NCBI RefSeq assembly: GCF_023715565.1
Contig: NZ_JAMBOJ010000034.1
Location: 1-48,084, forward strand
Direction of reading: 5' to 3'
DNA from: Cytobacillus firmus
GTDB taxonomy: Bacteria; Bacillota; Bacilli; Bacillales; Cytobacillaceae
Length of the DNA: 48,084 bases
Shown here one piece after another: positions 8,252 through 15,896 of the stretch (within the stretch, counting starts at the first letter, position 1; each line of letters begins with the position of its first letter). Below the pieces are notes generated by a model. The model saw nothing but the letters and a program-made list of their open reading frames with translations, was not told where the DNA came from and made no database searches. The position numbers were made by a program, and so were the translations under genes.

Positions 8252-8281
8252 TTGATAAAAAGCCCTTAACCATGGTATAAG
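8252..8281 (+). promoter_or_regulatory. Candidate sigma-A promoter for the dihydrouridine synthase
   Basis: TTGATA (8252-8257) and TATAAG (8276-8281), spacing 18, each one base from consensus. A hairpin at 8285-8311 begins at the expected transcript start, and a second 8-bp hairpin (AGGGATAT 8317-8324 with ATATCCCT 8337-8344) lies in the leader. The stretch 8111-8251 shows nothing else. Confidence 0.45.
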
Positions 8282-8284
8282 TGT

Positions 8285-8311
8285 AAAAGAAGCATAGGTA
8301 TGCTGCTTTTT
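8285..8311 (+). terminator. Terminator-like hairpin ahead of the dus gene
   Basis: AAAAG plus AGCATA (8285-8296) pair with TATGCT plus CTTTT (8299-8310), with one A-G mismatch, and end in T residues. It could terminate leftover transcription from the decayed gene upstream, or be a leader attenuator. Confidence 0.35.
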
Positions 8312-8368
8312 AAATTAGGGATATGGAGTTATTAAGATATCCCTTAATGAGAGGATTGGAATTAAACG

Positions 8369-9346
8369 ATGAAAGAAAATTTTTGGCTAGAGTTACCACG
8401 GCCATTTTTTATACTGGCACCAATGGAAGAAGTGACAGATGTTGTTTTTCGCCATGTGGTGAGTGAAGCAGCCAGACCAGATGTGTTTTTTACTGAATTT
8501 ACAAACTCAGATAGTTATTGTCACCCTGATGGGATAAAAAGTGTGCGCGGCCGTTTGACCTTTACAGAGGATGAACAGCCAATTGTCGCTCATATATGGG
8601 GGGATAAGCCTGAGTTCTTCCGTCAAATGAGTATTGGGATGGCGGAAATGGGCTTTAAGGGAATAGATATCAACATGGGCTGTCCCGTACCTAATGTGAC
8701 CCAGAACGGGAAGGGAAGCGGTCTGATCCGCCGCCCTGAATTGGCAGCAGAACTAATACAGGCAGCCAAAGCAGGAGGCTTGCCGGTTAGTGTTAAGACA
8801 AGGCTTGGCTTCACGGAAATAGACGAATGGAAGACCTGGCTGAAGCATATTTTGGAGCAGGACATTGCGAATCTTTCCATCCATCTGCGTACACGGGACG
8901 AAATGAGCAAAGTGCCAGCTCATTGGGAGCTGATTCCGGAGATTAAGGAACTTCGCGACCAGGTGGCACCGGATACCCTTTTGACCATTAATGGAGATAT
9001 TCCTGACCGTCAAAAAGGCTTGGAGCTTGCCGAGAAATACGGAATTGATGGAGTTATGATCGGAAGAGGCATATTCCATAATCCATTTGCCTTTGAAATA
9101 GAGAAGAAGGATCACACTAGTGAGGAATTGCTGGACCTCTTAAGGTTGCACATGGATCTCCATGATCAATATTCACATTTAGAGCTGCGGCCGTTCACAG
9201 CTCTTCATCGCTTCTTCAAAATCTATGTCAAAGGATTCCCAGGGGCAAGTGCACTAAGAAATCATTTGATGAACACCAGGTCAACAAATGAAGTGCGTGA
9301 ATTGCTAGATGCCTTTGCTTCAAAGAATCTTGAACAAAATATATGA
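8369..9346 (+). CDS. dus: tRNA-dihydrouridine synthase (YfjN-like)
   Basis: Predicted FMN-dependent enzyme that reduces uridines in the tRNA D-loop using NADPH. The TIM-barrel N-terminal domain shows LAPMEEVTD (flavin binding), the catalytic Cys in [28 protein letters not shown] and the phosphate loop [13 protein letters not shown] helical RNA-binding domain follows from about residue 240. The 325 residues match the family. ATG 8369 has GAGAGGATTGG upstream. In B. subtilis yfjN follows yfjO directly; here about 3 kb of accessory genes separate them. Which uridine is modified cannot be told from sequence. Confidence 0.9.
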   Translation: MKENFWLELPRPFFILAPMEEVTDVVFRHVVSEAARPDVFFTEFTNSDSYCHPDGIKSVRGRLTFTEDEQPIVAHIWGDKPEFFRQMSIGMAEMGFKGIDINMGCPVPNVTQNGKGSGLIRRPELAAELIQAAKAGGLPVSVKTRLGFTEIDEWKTWLKHILEQDIANLSIHLRTRDEMSKVPAHWELIPEIKELRDQVAPDTLLTINGDIPDRQKGLELAEKYGIDGVMIGRGIFHNPFAFEIEKKDHTSEELLDLLRLHMDLHDQYSHLELRPFTALHRFFKIYVKGFPGASALRNHLMNTRSTNEVRELLDAFASKNLEQNI

Positions 9347-9356
9347 TTACTATAGG

Positions 9357-9390
9357 AGGAGGATGGGCTTGTGCTCCATCCTTCTTTTTT
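9357..9390 (+). terminator. Rho-independent terminator after dus
   Basis: AGGAGGATGG (9357-9366) pairs with CCATCCTTCT (9376-9385, one G-T pair) and ends in six T residues. Confidence 0.85.
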
Positions 9391-9441
9391 AAGGCTGTTT
9401 TCGCGTTTGTTGATTTTTCATAACATAGTTTAATTTACTGA

Positions 9442-9628
9442 GTTGATTGGAGCGGAAGGCACTGAACCTCGAAAATGCAGACGCATTTCCTTCGTGCGGT
9501 GTTCATTCGAGGAAGCTTATTCATGTCCTGCGGGAGGAGAGGGAAGTGTGAGACCCCGCAGACGCGAAGCGCCGAGGAGGCTCACCGCCCGCCCCGCGGA
9601 AAGCGAGCAGCCTTTCGCTGCAATCAAC
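9442..9628. repeat. GC-rich Bacillus-type intergenic repeat with inverted ends and an internal hairpin insert
   Basis: GTTGATTG (9442-9449) and CAATCAAC (9621-9628) are perfect inverted ends of a 187-base, GC-rich block. Inside it are GGAGCGGAAGG, CCTGCGGGAG, GAGACCCCGCAG, GCGAAGCGCCGAGGAGGC and CCCCGCGGAAAGCGA. I recognise this string as a repeat family found between genes in many Bacillus genomes. An extra segment at about 9461-9526 seems inserted after GGAGCGGAAGG and folds on its own (CCTCGAA 9467-9473 with TTCGAGG 9506-9512, and AAATGC with GCATTT). A 66-residue open frame across the element is an artefact of its GC content. Function is unknown; it behaves like a non-autonomous mobile or structured RNA element. 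Confidence 0.75.
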
Positions 9629-9696
9629 GGACAGCATTGCTAAGGAAAACATAATTTATAGGAAAAGAATCAAAATATTAAACTTGAGGTATGAGG

Positions 9697-10116
9697 ATGA
9701 AAGCTATTTTATTATGTACATTCATGGCATTTTCTTTTGCTATCATAACAGGCTGTCAATCAGCTGAAACAATGGTTCTCCTGGATGAAGAAATCAGAGA
9801 AATCAAAGTTTCAAAATCAGAAGGTTTAGGCGGAATTAATGAAGAAAGTTTTAGTTCTTTCAAGGATAGAAAATCAATCACTGTGTTTGAAAAAGCAATA
9901 AAAACTGCTGTAAAACAATCAGGCAATCCAGATATCAGTGCACCTCAGTATGATATAGCAGTAGAATACAAAGGAAATCTACCTTCTCACGGCATTCACT
10001 TATGGCTCGGTGAGAATAATGAAAATAGCACCTTCATGTATATTACCAATGGTGATATTTACCAGACTTCACCGCAAATGACAAAGAAACTAAGAAGCCT
10101 AATCCTCTCAGATTAA
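9697..10116 (+). CDS. Small lipoprotein of unknown function (YhfM-like)
   Basis: The 139-residue protein begins with a lipoprotein signal peptide (hydrophobic stretch ending IITGC), so Cys20 should be lipidated and the protein held on the outer face of the membrane. The rest is a small alpha/beta domain. The start at ATG 9697 is preferred over ATG 9691 because GAGG lies at 9686-9689. The closing part (HLWLGENN, then FMYITNGDIYQTSPQMTKKL) recalls the B. subtilis YhfM lipoprotein domain, but that link is from memory and tentative. A lone gene just after the GC-rich repeat. Confidence 0.7.
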   Translation: MKAILLCTFMAFSFAIITGCQSAETMVLLDEEIREIKVSKSEGLGGINEESFSSFKDRKSITVFEKAIKTAVKQSGNPDISAPQYDIAVEYKGNLPSHGIHLWLGENNENSTFMYITNGDIYQTSPQMTKKLRSLILSD

Positions 10117-10161
10117 TTCTCTCCAAGGCCACCTCGCAATATTTGGAACATTATTCCACAT

Positions 10162-10186
10162 GGTTAATGATTAGAAAAAGGGGTAT
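10162..10186 (+). promoter_or_regulatory. Sigma-B-like general stress promoter
   Basis: GGTTAA (10162-10167), a 13-base spacer and GGGTAT (10181-10186) match the B. subtilis sigma-B consensus (GTTTAA-N12..14-GGGTAT) at all but one base. A TATAAT at 10186-10191 overlaps it, so a sigma-A promoter is also possible. Confidence 0.5.
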
Positions 10187-10218
10187 ATAATCACTAAATC
10201 CATAGGAGGTGGCCAAAA

Positions 10219-10374
10219 ATGGAAGTAGAAGTTTTGTGTAACGTGGAAAACTGTAAGTATTGGGCTGAAGGTGATAAATGTGTAGCTGACTCTATTTATG
10301 TGATTGGCCAGAATGGCCGTGAAGCGGATGAAATAGAGGAAACAGCCTGTAAAACGTTTGAGCAAGATGCATAA
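10219..10374 (+). CDS. DUF1540 small cysteine-rich protein
   Basis: A 51-residue protein with a near-ideal AGGAGGTGG ribosome site upstream of ATG 10219. It has the DUF1540 pattern: an N-terminal CNVENCKYW, then GDKCVADSIYV and a late ETACKTF, giving four Cys (7, 12, 21, 44). Four conserved Cys in such a short chain suggest zinc or metal binding; the biochemical role of the family is not known to me. It stands alone between the sigma-B-like promoter at 10162 and a strong terminator at 10386, and would be expected to be made in stress or stationary phase if that promoter is used. Confidence 0.85.
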   Translation: MEVEVLCNVENCKYWAEGDKCVADSIYVIGQNGREADEIEETACKTFEQDA

Positions 10375-10385
10375 GCATGAGAAAG

Positions 10386-10428
10386 CCTGACCGCCCGAGG
10401 ATGAAAATCCCGGCTGTCAGGTTTTTTT
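10386..10428 (+). terminator. Strong rho-independent terminator
   Basis: CCTGAC (10386-10391) pairs with GTCAGG (10416-10421), with an inner CCG/GGAT stem capped by a GAAA tetraloop; seven T residues follow. Confidence 0.85.
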
Positions 10429-10518
10429 ACATACAAAAAGATGCCCGCTATGTTTTACAAGAAAGGGTATAATAAAGGAAAATGACTATAAAACCATGAA
10501 GGTAAGGAAGGAGTACTG

Positions 10519-11982
10519 ATGACAATTAGCAATGAAATCGGATGGAATTTTGATAATAGCTATGCGCGACTCCCGCAGACTTTCTTCTCAAAAATGAAGC
10601 CAAACCCTGTACAATCCCCTGAGCTGGTGATCATTAACGAACGCCTGGCGAAATCTCTGGGATTAAATATTGATGCCTTGACAAGTGAAGGCATCGCGGT
10701 CCTTTCAGGCTCTCAAGTTCCAGTAGAAGCTGAACCTCTTGCTCAAGCTTATGCAGGACATCAGTTTGGACATTTTAATATGCTTGGGGATGGACGGGCA
10801 ATGCTGATTGGCGAGCAGATTACACCTGAAGATAAACGAGTTGACATTCAGCTGAAAGGCTCCGGCAGAACGCTTTTTTCGCGCGGTGGAGATGGACGGG
10901 CGGCCTTGGGCCCGATGCTCCGGGAGTACATTATCAGTGAAGCCATGCATGGACTTGGAATTCCCACGACCCGCAGTCTGGCGGTTGTAACAACAGGGGA
11001 AGCTATTATTCGGGAAACTATGCTTCCGGGTGCGATCCTGACAAGAGTGGCGGATAGCCATATACGGGTGGGGACTTTTCAATATGCGGCGAATTGGCGA
11101 CCGGTTGAGGAGCTTAGAACCCTGGCAGATTACACGATTGAGCGCCATTATCCTGAACTGAAAGAAGCTGAAAATCCTTACCTTGCTCTCCTGCAGAAGG
11201 TGATCCAGAAGCAGGCTGAACTTATTGCGAAATGGCAGCATATTGGCTTCATCCATGGAGTCATGAACACCGACAACATGTCAATCAGCGGGGAAACGAT
11301 TGATTATGGTCCGTGCGCCTTTATGGATAAGTATGACTTGGCAACTGTTTTCAGTTCCATTGACAGAGAAGGCCGTTATGCTTATGGAAATCAGCCGTAT
11401 ATTGGCGGCTGGAATCTGGCGAGATTTGCGGAAACTCTTTTGCCTCTGCTGCATGAAGATGAAAAAGAAGCTGTTAAAATAGCTCAGGGCGCCATTTCAG
11501 AATACAATAAAATGTATCAGGACCATTGGCTTTCCGGCATGAGGGAAAAGCTGGGGATCTTTAATGAAGAAGCAGAAGATGAAGCCCTTTTTACAGGACT
11601 TCTAAAGGTGATGCAGAGGTCTGAAGCCGATTATACAAATACATTCCGTTCCTTAACATTGGGAGACATTGAGAACACTGTGTTAGGTAATGATCAGGAT
11701 TTTGCCGGCTGGCATGGTCAATGGCAGGAAAGGCTGACGAGGCAGAAGGAAACGAAAGAAGAGGCAAATCAGTTAATGAGGGCCAGCAATCCGGCCATCA
11801 TCCCGAGAAACCACCGGGTGGAAGAAGCTCTGGATGCCGCTGTTAACAATGGAGATTACAGCGTGATGATAAAGCTTCTTGCAGCGCTCGAGAATCCTTA
11901 TGCTTATAGGGAAGAGCAGGAAGAATACTGCAAACTGCCGGATTCATCCGGCATTCCCTACCGTACGTATTGCGGAACATAA
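10519..11982 (+). CDS. selO: SelO/YdiU family protein adenylyltransferase (pseudokinase fold)
   Basis: Predicted to transfer AMP from ATP to Ser, Thr or Tyr of target proteins, a role shown for bacterial and mitochondrial SelO and linked to redox stress. The 487 residues match the family. Visible motifs are the Gly-rich loop and basic region [38 protein letters not shown], and the inverted active site HGVMNTDNM followed by [11 protein letters not shown], which holds the metal-binding Asn and Asp. There is no selenocysteine. ATG 10519 has GGAAGGAG upstream, and a TATAAT lies at 10468-10473. Transcribed alone; terminator at 11989. Confidence 0.92.
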   Translation: MTISNEIGWNFDNSYARLPQTFFSKMKPNPVQSPELVIINERLAKSLGLNIDALTSEGIAVLSGSQVPVEAEPLAQAYAGHQFGHFNMLGDGRAMLIGEQITPEDKRVDIQLKGSGRTLFSRGGDGRAALGPMLREYIISEAMHGLGIPTTRSLAVVTTGEAIIRETMLPGAILTRVADSHIRVGTFQYAANWRPVEELRTLADYTIERHYPELKEAENPYLALLQKVIQKQAELIAKWQHIGFIHGVMNTDNMSISGETIDYGPCAFMDKYDLATVFSSIDREGRYAYGNQPYIGGWNLARFAETLLPLLHEDEKEAVKIAQGAISEYNKMYQDHWLSGMREKLGIFNEEAEDEALFTGLLKVMQRSEADYTNTFRSLTLGDIENTVLGNDQDFAGWHGQWQERLTRQKETKEEANQLMRASNPAIIPRNHRVEEALDAAVNNGDYSVMIKLLAALENPYAYREEQEEYCKLPDSSGIPYRTYCGT

Positions 11983-11988
11983 AAAGGT

Positions 11989-12028
11989 AAAGCCTAGCCC
12001 AATTAATGGGTCAGGCTTTGTATTATTT
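11989..12028 (+). terminator. Terminator after selO
   Basis: AAAGCCT (11989-11995) pairs with AGGCTTT (12013-12019), with an inner CCC/GGG; the T tract is broken (TTTGTATTATTT). Confidence 0.65.
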
Positions 12029-12089
12029 AAGCAGGAATCGTGATTAAAAAAAGACTATCTTCCCATAATTAAAAAAGGCGGTATTTCTC

Positions 12090-12107
12090 ATCCTGTAAGG
12101 ACAGGAT
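12090..12107. repeat. Short perfect hairpin upstream of the radical SAM gene
   Basis: ATCCTGT (12090-12096) pairs with ACAGGAT (12101-12107) around AAGG. It lies just before the candidate promoter at 12124. Role unknown. Confidence 0.35.
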
Positions 12108-12123
12108 AAGTGACTGCTTATTG

Positions 12124-12172
12124 TTGACATCAGGAGATCACAGTGTTATTTTTAAAACAGAACATACATTCG
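12124..12172 (+). promoter_or_regulatory. Candidate promoter with a LexA-like box at the transcript start
   Basis: TTGACA (12124-12129, perfect) and TATTTT (12147-12152) are 17 bases apart. At the expected transcript start lies GAACATACATTC (12160-12171), one base from the Gram-positive LexA core GAAC-N4-GTTC. This suggests, but does not prove, DNA-damage control of the downstream radical SAM gene. Confidence 0.4.
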
Positions 12173-12185
12173 ATTTTGTGATAAC

Positions 12186-13019
12186 TTGAACATACAACTT
12201 AAAGAAATCGCATCAAAAAGTATCTTAACACCTGCCAAGGGTGCGATAGACAATTTTACTCATTCAATGAATCCCTATGCGGGCTGCACTTTTGGCTGTA
12301 AATATTGCTATGTAAGGGAGCTCCCTGTCTCCATTTTCCGTGAAGAGGAATGGGGTGAGTGGATTGATATAAAATCAAATGCGGCCGAGCTTTTAGAGAA
12401 GGAATTGGCTAAAGCTAAAAGAAGGGGAAAAGTGGCTTTATTTATGTCCTCTTCCACTGATCCATACCAGCCGATTGAATATACCTCAAAACTGACCAGA
12501 AGTTTATTGGAAGTAATGGTTGAAAATCAGCCTGACTTTTTACATGTTCAAACCCGTTCGCCAATGGTGAAAAGAGATATTGATCTATTTCAGCGATTCG
12601 GAGATAGAATCAGAATTTCCATGACAATCGAGACAGACAAGGAGGAAGTCAGAAAGGCATTTACACCCGCGGCCCCTCCGATCCCGGCTAGAATGGCTGC
12701 ACTAAAAGACATAAAAGATGCAGGAATTATTACTCAGGCAACATTGGCCCCTTTACTTCCATGCTCTCGGGAGTTTCCTGCAAAACTTAAATCAATTGCA
12801 AACCGTGTGACAATTGACGATTTTTGGATGGGAGATGGAAGCGGAGGAAGTAGGACCGAAAGAATGGGAATCCGCAAAATTTTTGATGAGCTTGGTTTGG
12901 AGAAATGGTATAATCCATCTGCATATAAAGTGGTTCTTAAAATGCTGGAGCAGGAATTTCAAGATGCGCCCATTCAATTAGGAGTATCCAAAGCGGGCTT
13001 CAGCCCTGATGGCAAATAG
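12186..13019 (+). CDS. SPL-family radical SAM protein
   Basis: A 277-residue radical SAM enzyme related to spore photoproduct lyase (COG1533 type). The cluster motif is C34-x3-C38-x2-C41 (AGCTFGCKYCYVRE), with the N-terminal FTHSMNPYAGC typical of this group. SSSTDPYQPIE and TIETDKEEVRKAFTP further match family blocks. The reaction is unknown; relatives include DNA photoproduct repair and nucleic-acid or peptide modification enzymes. The start is TTG 12186, with no good ribosome site, so translation may be weak or the true start uncertain. It is followed 28 bases on by an ATPase gene; the two probably form an operon. Confidence 0.85.
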   Translation: MNIQLKEIASKSILTPAKGAIDNFTHSMNPYAGCTFGCKYCYVRELPVSIFREEEWGEWIDIKSNAAELLEKELAKAKRRGKVALFMSSSTDPYQPIEYTSKLTRSLLEVMVENQPDFLHVQTRSPMVKRDIDLFQRFGDRIRISMTIETDKEEVRKAFTPAAPPIPARMAALKDIKDAGIITQATLAPLLPCSREFPAKLKSIANRVTIDDFWMGDGSGGSRTERMGIRKIFDELGLEKWYNPSAYKVVLKMLEQEFQDAPIQLGVSKAGFSPDGK

Positions 13020-13047
13020 CTGATTATAATTTAGATGAGGTATTTAT

Positions 13048-13800
13048 ATGGATCTATTAAGTTCACCATATGTAAGAGGCATTAGGCTTAAAAGAGAAGA
13101 TATACCATCCTTCAAGCAGTATCCCTTCAGTCTTCCAAGTCTGAAAAAACTGGATGAGATGGCTTTTCACCCAAAAGTTACCTTTCTGATCGGCGAGAAT
13201 GGGATGGGGAAGTCAACTCTGCTGGAGGCAGTTGCGGTTGCATTAGGGTTCAATGCGGAAGGCGGATCATTCAATTTTAATTTTTCTACCTTTGATTCAC
13301 ATTCCTTACTGGGCGATTATTTAAAGGTAATAAAAGGCGTTGACAGGCCGTCTGATGGCTTCTTCTTAAGGGCAGAGAGCTTCTATAATGTAGCTTCCAA
13401 TATTGAGGAAATGGACAGGGAAGGCGGCGGACCAAAAGTGATTGATTCCTTTGGCGGCCGTTCTTTACATGAACAGTCACATGGGGAAGCGTTTTTCTCC
13501 ACCTTCCTTCATCGTTTTCGCGGCAGCGGAATCTATATACTGGATGAGCCGGAAGCGGCACTTTCACCATTGAGGCAAATGTCCATGCTGACAAGGATTC
13601 ATGATTTGGTAGGCGAACATTCACAATTTATTATTGCTACCCATTCTCCGATTATTATGGCCTATCCGGATGCAGCCATATTTGAATTAACTGATGACGG
13701 CATATCGGAAAAGAAGCTCGAAGAAACGAATCATTACCGCATTATAAAGCAATTCTTCGATGACAAGAATCGGATGCTCCATCACTTGCTGAATGAATAA
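13048..13800 (+). CDS. AAA-type ATPase, SMC/ABC-like (COG3910)
   Basis: A 250-residue stand-alone ATPase. Walker A is GENGMGKST (G49-T57); an ABC-like signature region SHGEAFFSTFLHRF, Walker B with catalytic acidic pair YILDEPEAALSP and a switch His in IIATHSPIIM follow in order. The fold is that of RecF/SMC-type ATPases with a short insertion, not a transporter. No membrane segment. Its cellular target is unknown. Next to a radical SAM gene and a possible LexA site, a DNA-linked role is conceivable but unproven. ATG 13048 has GATGAGG upstream. Confidence 0.85.
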   Translation: MDLLSSPYVRGIRLKREDIPSFKQYPFSLPSLKKLDEMAFHPKVTFLIGENGMGKSTLLEAVAVALGFNAEGGSFNFNFSTFDSHSLLGDYLKVIKGVDRPSDGFFLRAESFYNVASNIEEMDREGGGPKVIDSFGGRSLHEQSHGEAFFSTFLHRFRGSGIYILDEPEAALSPLRQMSMLTRIHDLVGEHSQFIIATHSPIIMAYPDAAIFELTDDGISEKKLEETNHYRIIKQFFDDKNRMLHHLLNE

Positions 13801-13828
13801 AAAAATGGAGGCCGCATGCCTCCATTTA
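13800..13828. terminator. Bidirectional terminator between convergent genes
   Basis: AAATGGAGGC (13803-13812) pairs perfectly with GCCTCCATTT (13818-13827) around CGCAT. A-rich and T-rich flanks give a T tract mainly on the - strand. Confidence 0.85.
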
Positions 13829-13839
13829 GACTATGTATG

Positions 13840-14256
13840 TTATTCACTTTCGTGGCTGAACATCCAGTTAACGCCGAATTTATCTGTTAACTGGCCAAAG
13901 CTCTTGCTCCAGAATGTTTCCTGCAGCTCCATAGTTACATTACCGCCATCTGACAGATTCTTAAAATACTTTCTCAGGTTGTCCAGATCATCAATGACAA
14001 CTGCTAGATTAATGTTATTTCCTACTGTAAATGGCATACCTGGAAATGTATCTGAAAACATAACAGCACTGTCGCAAATAGTAAGGCTTGAATGCATAAC
14101 CAGATTTTTGGCCTCCTCCGGCAGAGGGTATTCAGGATTCTGCGGAGCATCACCAAAAGTGGTAATCTCCGGCATTTCCAGTTCGAAAGCTTTTACATAA
14201 AACTCAATTGCTTCACGAGTATTTCCATCAAAATTTAAATAGGCATTAACAGCCAA
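13840..14256 (-). CDS. VOC (glyoxalase/PhnB-like) family protein
   Basis: A 138-residue PhnB-type vicinal-oxygen-chelate fold protein, built from two beta-alpha-beta-beta-beta modules. It begins LAVNAYLNFDGNTREAIEFY, the usual opening of PhnB/3-demethylubiquinone-methyltransferase-like proteins, and ends with QLTDKFGVNWMFS, which is also typical. Few metal ligands of true glyoxalases are evident, so enzymatic activity is uncertain. The start is taken as TTG 14254-14256, with GGAAGGAGTGG upstream; the frame continues to 14307, but a TATAAT at about 14289-14294 lies there. Function unknown. Confidence 0.85.
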   Translation of the reverse strand: MAVNAYLNFDGNTREAIEFYVKAFELEMPEITTFGDAPQNPEYPLPEEAKNLVMHSSLTICDSAVMFSDTFPGMPFTVGNNINLAVVIDDLDNLRKYFKNLSDGGNVTMELQETFWSKSFGQLTDKFGVNWMFSHESE

Positions 14257-14335
14257 CCCGTCCACTCCTTCCTTTAAATACAACTCCATTATAGACGGAA
14301 TACTCAAATATTAATATAGTTCAATCACAACGTCT

Positions 14336-14638
14336 TTATAATTCCTGAAGTGCTTGTTCTATACTGGTGAATCCGCTTCTATCAGGATTATCGGGTTCAT
14401 CTGATTCAATGGTCCACTCATTTCTTTCAGGTGATAGTCCTCCATTCCCATCTTTAAGGAATGGGCTATGCACATGATATGTTTTCCCTGCTTTTTTCAC
14501 TGTGTATCCCATATAGCAGTGCTGGTCCTGGCCTTCTTCCTCGAAAATGCCGATATCGTCGATTCCATATTTGTCTATATAGGACTGAAATGGCTCCTGC
14601 AGTGAATTTACAACTTGCTCTCTTGGTAAAAAATCCAT
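14336..14638 (-). CDS. Hypothetical small acidic protein (DUF5634-like)
   Basis: A 100-residue soluble acidic protein with no membrane segment. The sequence DFLPREQVVNSLQEPFQSYI and the following GYTVKKAGKTYHVHSP recall a Bacillus-restricted family annotated DUF5634; this is from memory. ATG 14638 follows AAGGGAGC. Predicted mostly beta with an N-terminal helix. The neighbours (a VOC protein and a peroxide operon on the same strand) give no clear hint of function. Confidence 0.75.
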   Translation of the reverse strand: MDFLPREQVVNSLQEPFQSYIDKYGIDDIGIFEEEGQDQHCYMGYTVKKAGKTYHVHSPFLKDGNGGLSPERNEWTIESDEPDNPDRSGFTSIEQALQEL

Positions 14639-14709
14639 TTAAGCTAGCTCCCTTCCATATTAACTATCCTTAATATGGCTATTTTTGGAGGGATTAAACA
14701 CGGAATTGT

Positions 14710-14741
14710 GAAAAGAGTACCCCGCATCAGCGAGGTACTCT
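14710..14741 (-). terminator. Terminator overlapping the ohrR stop codon
   Basis: AGAGTACC (14714-14721) pairs with GGTACTCT (14734-14741), with an inner CGC/GCG; read on the - strand it is followed by TTTTC. The ohrR stop lies in the loop. Confidence 0.7.
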
Positions 14742-15167
14742 GCTCCTTAGCCTCATTCTCAGGTTTCCTAGAAGCTTCATAAGCTCTTCATATTCTTCCA
14801 GTTCAATGCTGCATGTCTGAATGGCCTCACCAACACTATTGGTGATATCCTGTTTTTCGTTATATGCTTTTTCTTCTAGGAAAATAAACACCTTGCGTTC
14901 ATCCGCATTGGAGCGTTCCTTTCGAAGCCACCCGTTAGCAATCATCCTTGAGATCATCGGGGTAAGTGTCCCGGTGCCAAGGTTCAGTCTTTCTCCGAGC
15001 TCTTTGGCTGTCATGCCATCCTTTTCCCAAAGGGCCAGAAGAACCAGATATTGCGGATAGGTTAAGCCGAATGGTTGAAGGGCACTTGTATAGAGTTTGG
15101 TAAATTCGCCTGCTGTTTCATAAACAGCAAAACAAAGCTGTTTATCCAGTGTAAAAAAATCCTTCAC
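14727..15167 (-). CDS. ohrR: OhrR-type MarR family organic-peroxide sensor
   Basis: Predicted dimeric winged-helix repressor that leaves DNA when a reactive cysteine is oxidised by organic hydroperoxides. The N-terminal LCFAVYETAGEFTKLY puts C12, Y16 and Y26 at the same spacing as C15, Y19 and Y29 of B. subtilis OhrR, the sensing Cys and its hydrogen-bonding Tyr pair. The wing (LRKERSNADERKVFI) and recognition helix are intact. A second Cys at C119 resembles the resolving position of two-Cys OhrR proteins, unlike B. subtilis. The 146-residue length is normal. It lies 19 bases after gpx in the same operon, the probable target. Confidence 0.9.
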   Translation of the reverse strand: MKDFFTLDKQLCFAVYETAGEFTKLYTSALQPFGLTYPQYLVLLALWEKDGMTAKELGERLNLGTGTLTPMISRMIANGWLRKERSNADERKVFIFLEEKAYNEKQDITNSVGEAIQTCSIELEEYEELMKLLGNLRMRLRSRVPR

Positions 15168-15186
15168 ATCATCACCTATTCCGGCA

Positions 15187-15663
15187 TTATAATAACTTTG
15201 TCAAATCATCCTCAATTTTTCCCGGCTCAGTTGTCGGCGCATAGCGTGCTACAACCTGGCCACCCTGGTCCACGAGGAATTTGGTGAAGTTCCACTTAAT
15301 GTTTTTGGAGAGAATGCCCTTTTTCTGTTCTTTCAAGTAAGCAAACAAGGGATCAGCATTGTCGCCATTTACATCAATTTTGGCGAAAATCGGGAAAGAC
15401 ACACCATAATTGAGCTGACAAAACTCAGTGGTTTCTTCAATATTATCGAATTCCTGGTTATTAAACTGATCACAAGGGAATCCAAGAATTTCAAGGCCCT
15501 TGTCTTTATACTTTTCATAGAGCTCCTGCAGCCCTTTAAATTGAGGCGTCAACCCGCACTTGCTTGCTGTGTTTACGATAATTAGAGGCTTTCCTTCGTA
15601 TTCTTTCAGAGATTTCAATTCACCATTCGTTTTCTTGACTTCAAAATCATAAACCGTTGTCAT
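15187..15663 (-). CDS. gpx: Glutathione peroxidase family (thioredoxin-dependent) peroxidase
   Basis: Predicted to reduce organic and hydrogen peroxides, in bacilli most likely with thioredoxin or bacillithiol rather than glutathione. The 158 residues carry the peroxidatic Cys C36 ([11 protein letters not shown]), Gln in [11 protein letters not shown], resolving Cys C82 (EFCQLNYGV) and W124-N125 (KWNFTKFL), the full catalytic set. B. subtilis BsaA is the same type. ATG 15663 has AGGAGGT upstream. It is the first gene of an operon with ohrR, behind a palindromic operator at 15680-15699; in other bacilli OhrR usually controls ohrA. Confidence 0.92.
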   Translation of the reverse strand: MTTVYDFEVKKTNGELKSLKEYEGKPLIIVNTASKCGLTPQFKGLQELYEKYKDKGLEILGFPCDQFNNQEFDNIEETTEFCQLNYGVSFPIFAKIDVNGDNADPLFAYLKEQKKGILSKNIKWNFTKFLVDQGGQVVARYAPTTEPGKIEDDLTKLL

Positions 15664-15679
15664 TGGGATACCTCCTATT

Positions 15680-15727
15680 TTTAATCGTGTACGATTAAAT
15701 CTTAAGCGATTTAAATCTATTTTGCAA
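15680..15727 (-). promoter_or_regulatory. gpx-ohrR promoter and palindromic OhrR-type operator
   Basis: Read on the - strand, TTGCAA (15722-15727) and TAAGAT (15699-15704) are 17 bases apart. Directly downstream lies TTAATCG-TGTA-CGATTAA (15681-15698), a near-perfect 18-bp palindrome covering the expected start of transcription; a second degenerate copy of its half-site (GCGATTTAAAT) overlaps the spacer. The position suits repression by the co-encoded OhrR. The known B. subtilis OhrR site is a different AT-rich palindrome, so specificity is inferred. Confidence 0.6.
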
Positions 15728-15896
15728 CAAATCAGCTTTTTATGGAACTGGTATTAAGGTTCATTCGTAGGAAAGATAGAAGTCCAATTCATTTACAAAG
15801 GGTAATCATATTGATGGAGAAATTGCAGGATAATTAATTAATAATATAGTAGACAATGATTTTTACGTATTTTGTTAACTGGAGGGGGAAGTGAAA

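Noticed and set aside
9443..9643. 66-residue open frame over the GC-rich repeat
   Set aside because: It follows from high GC and lack of stops inside a known type of intergenic repeat; no ribosome site, and the composition (Arg, Pro) is typical of a false frame.
14461..14673. Rightward open frame opposite the small acidic protein
   Set aside because: Shadow of the leftward gene; its composition follows the opposite strand and it has no ribosome site.
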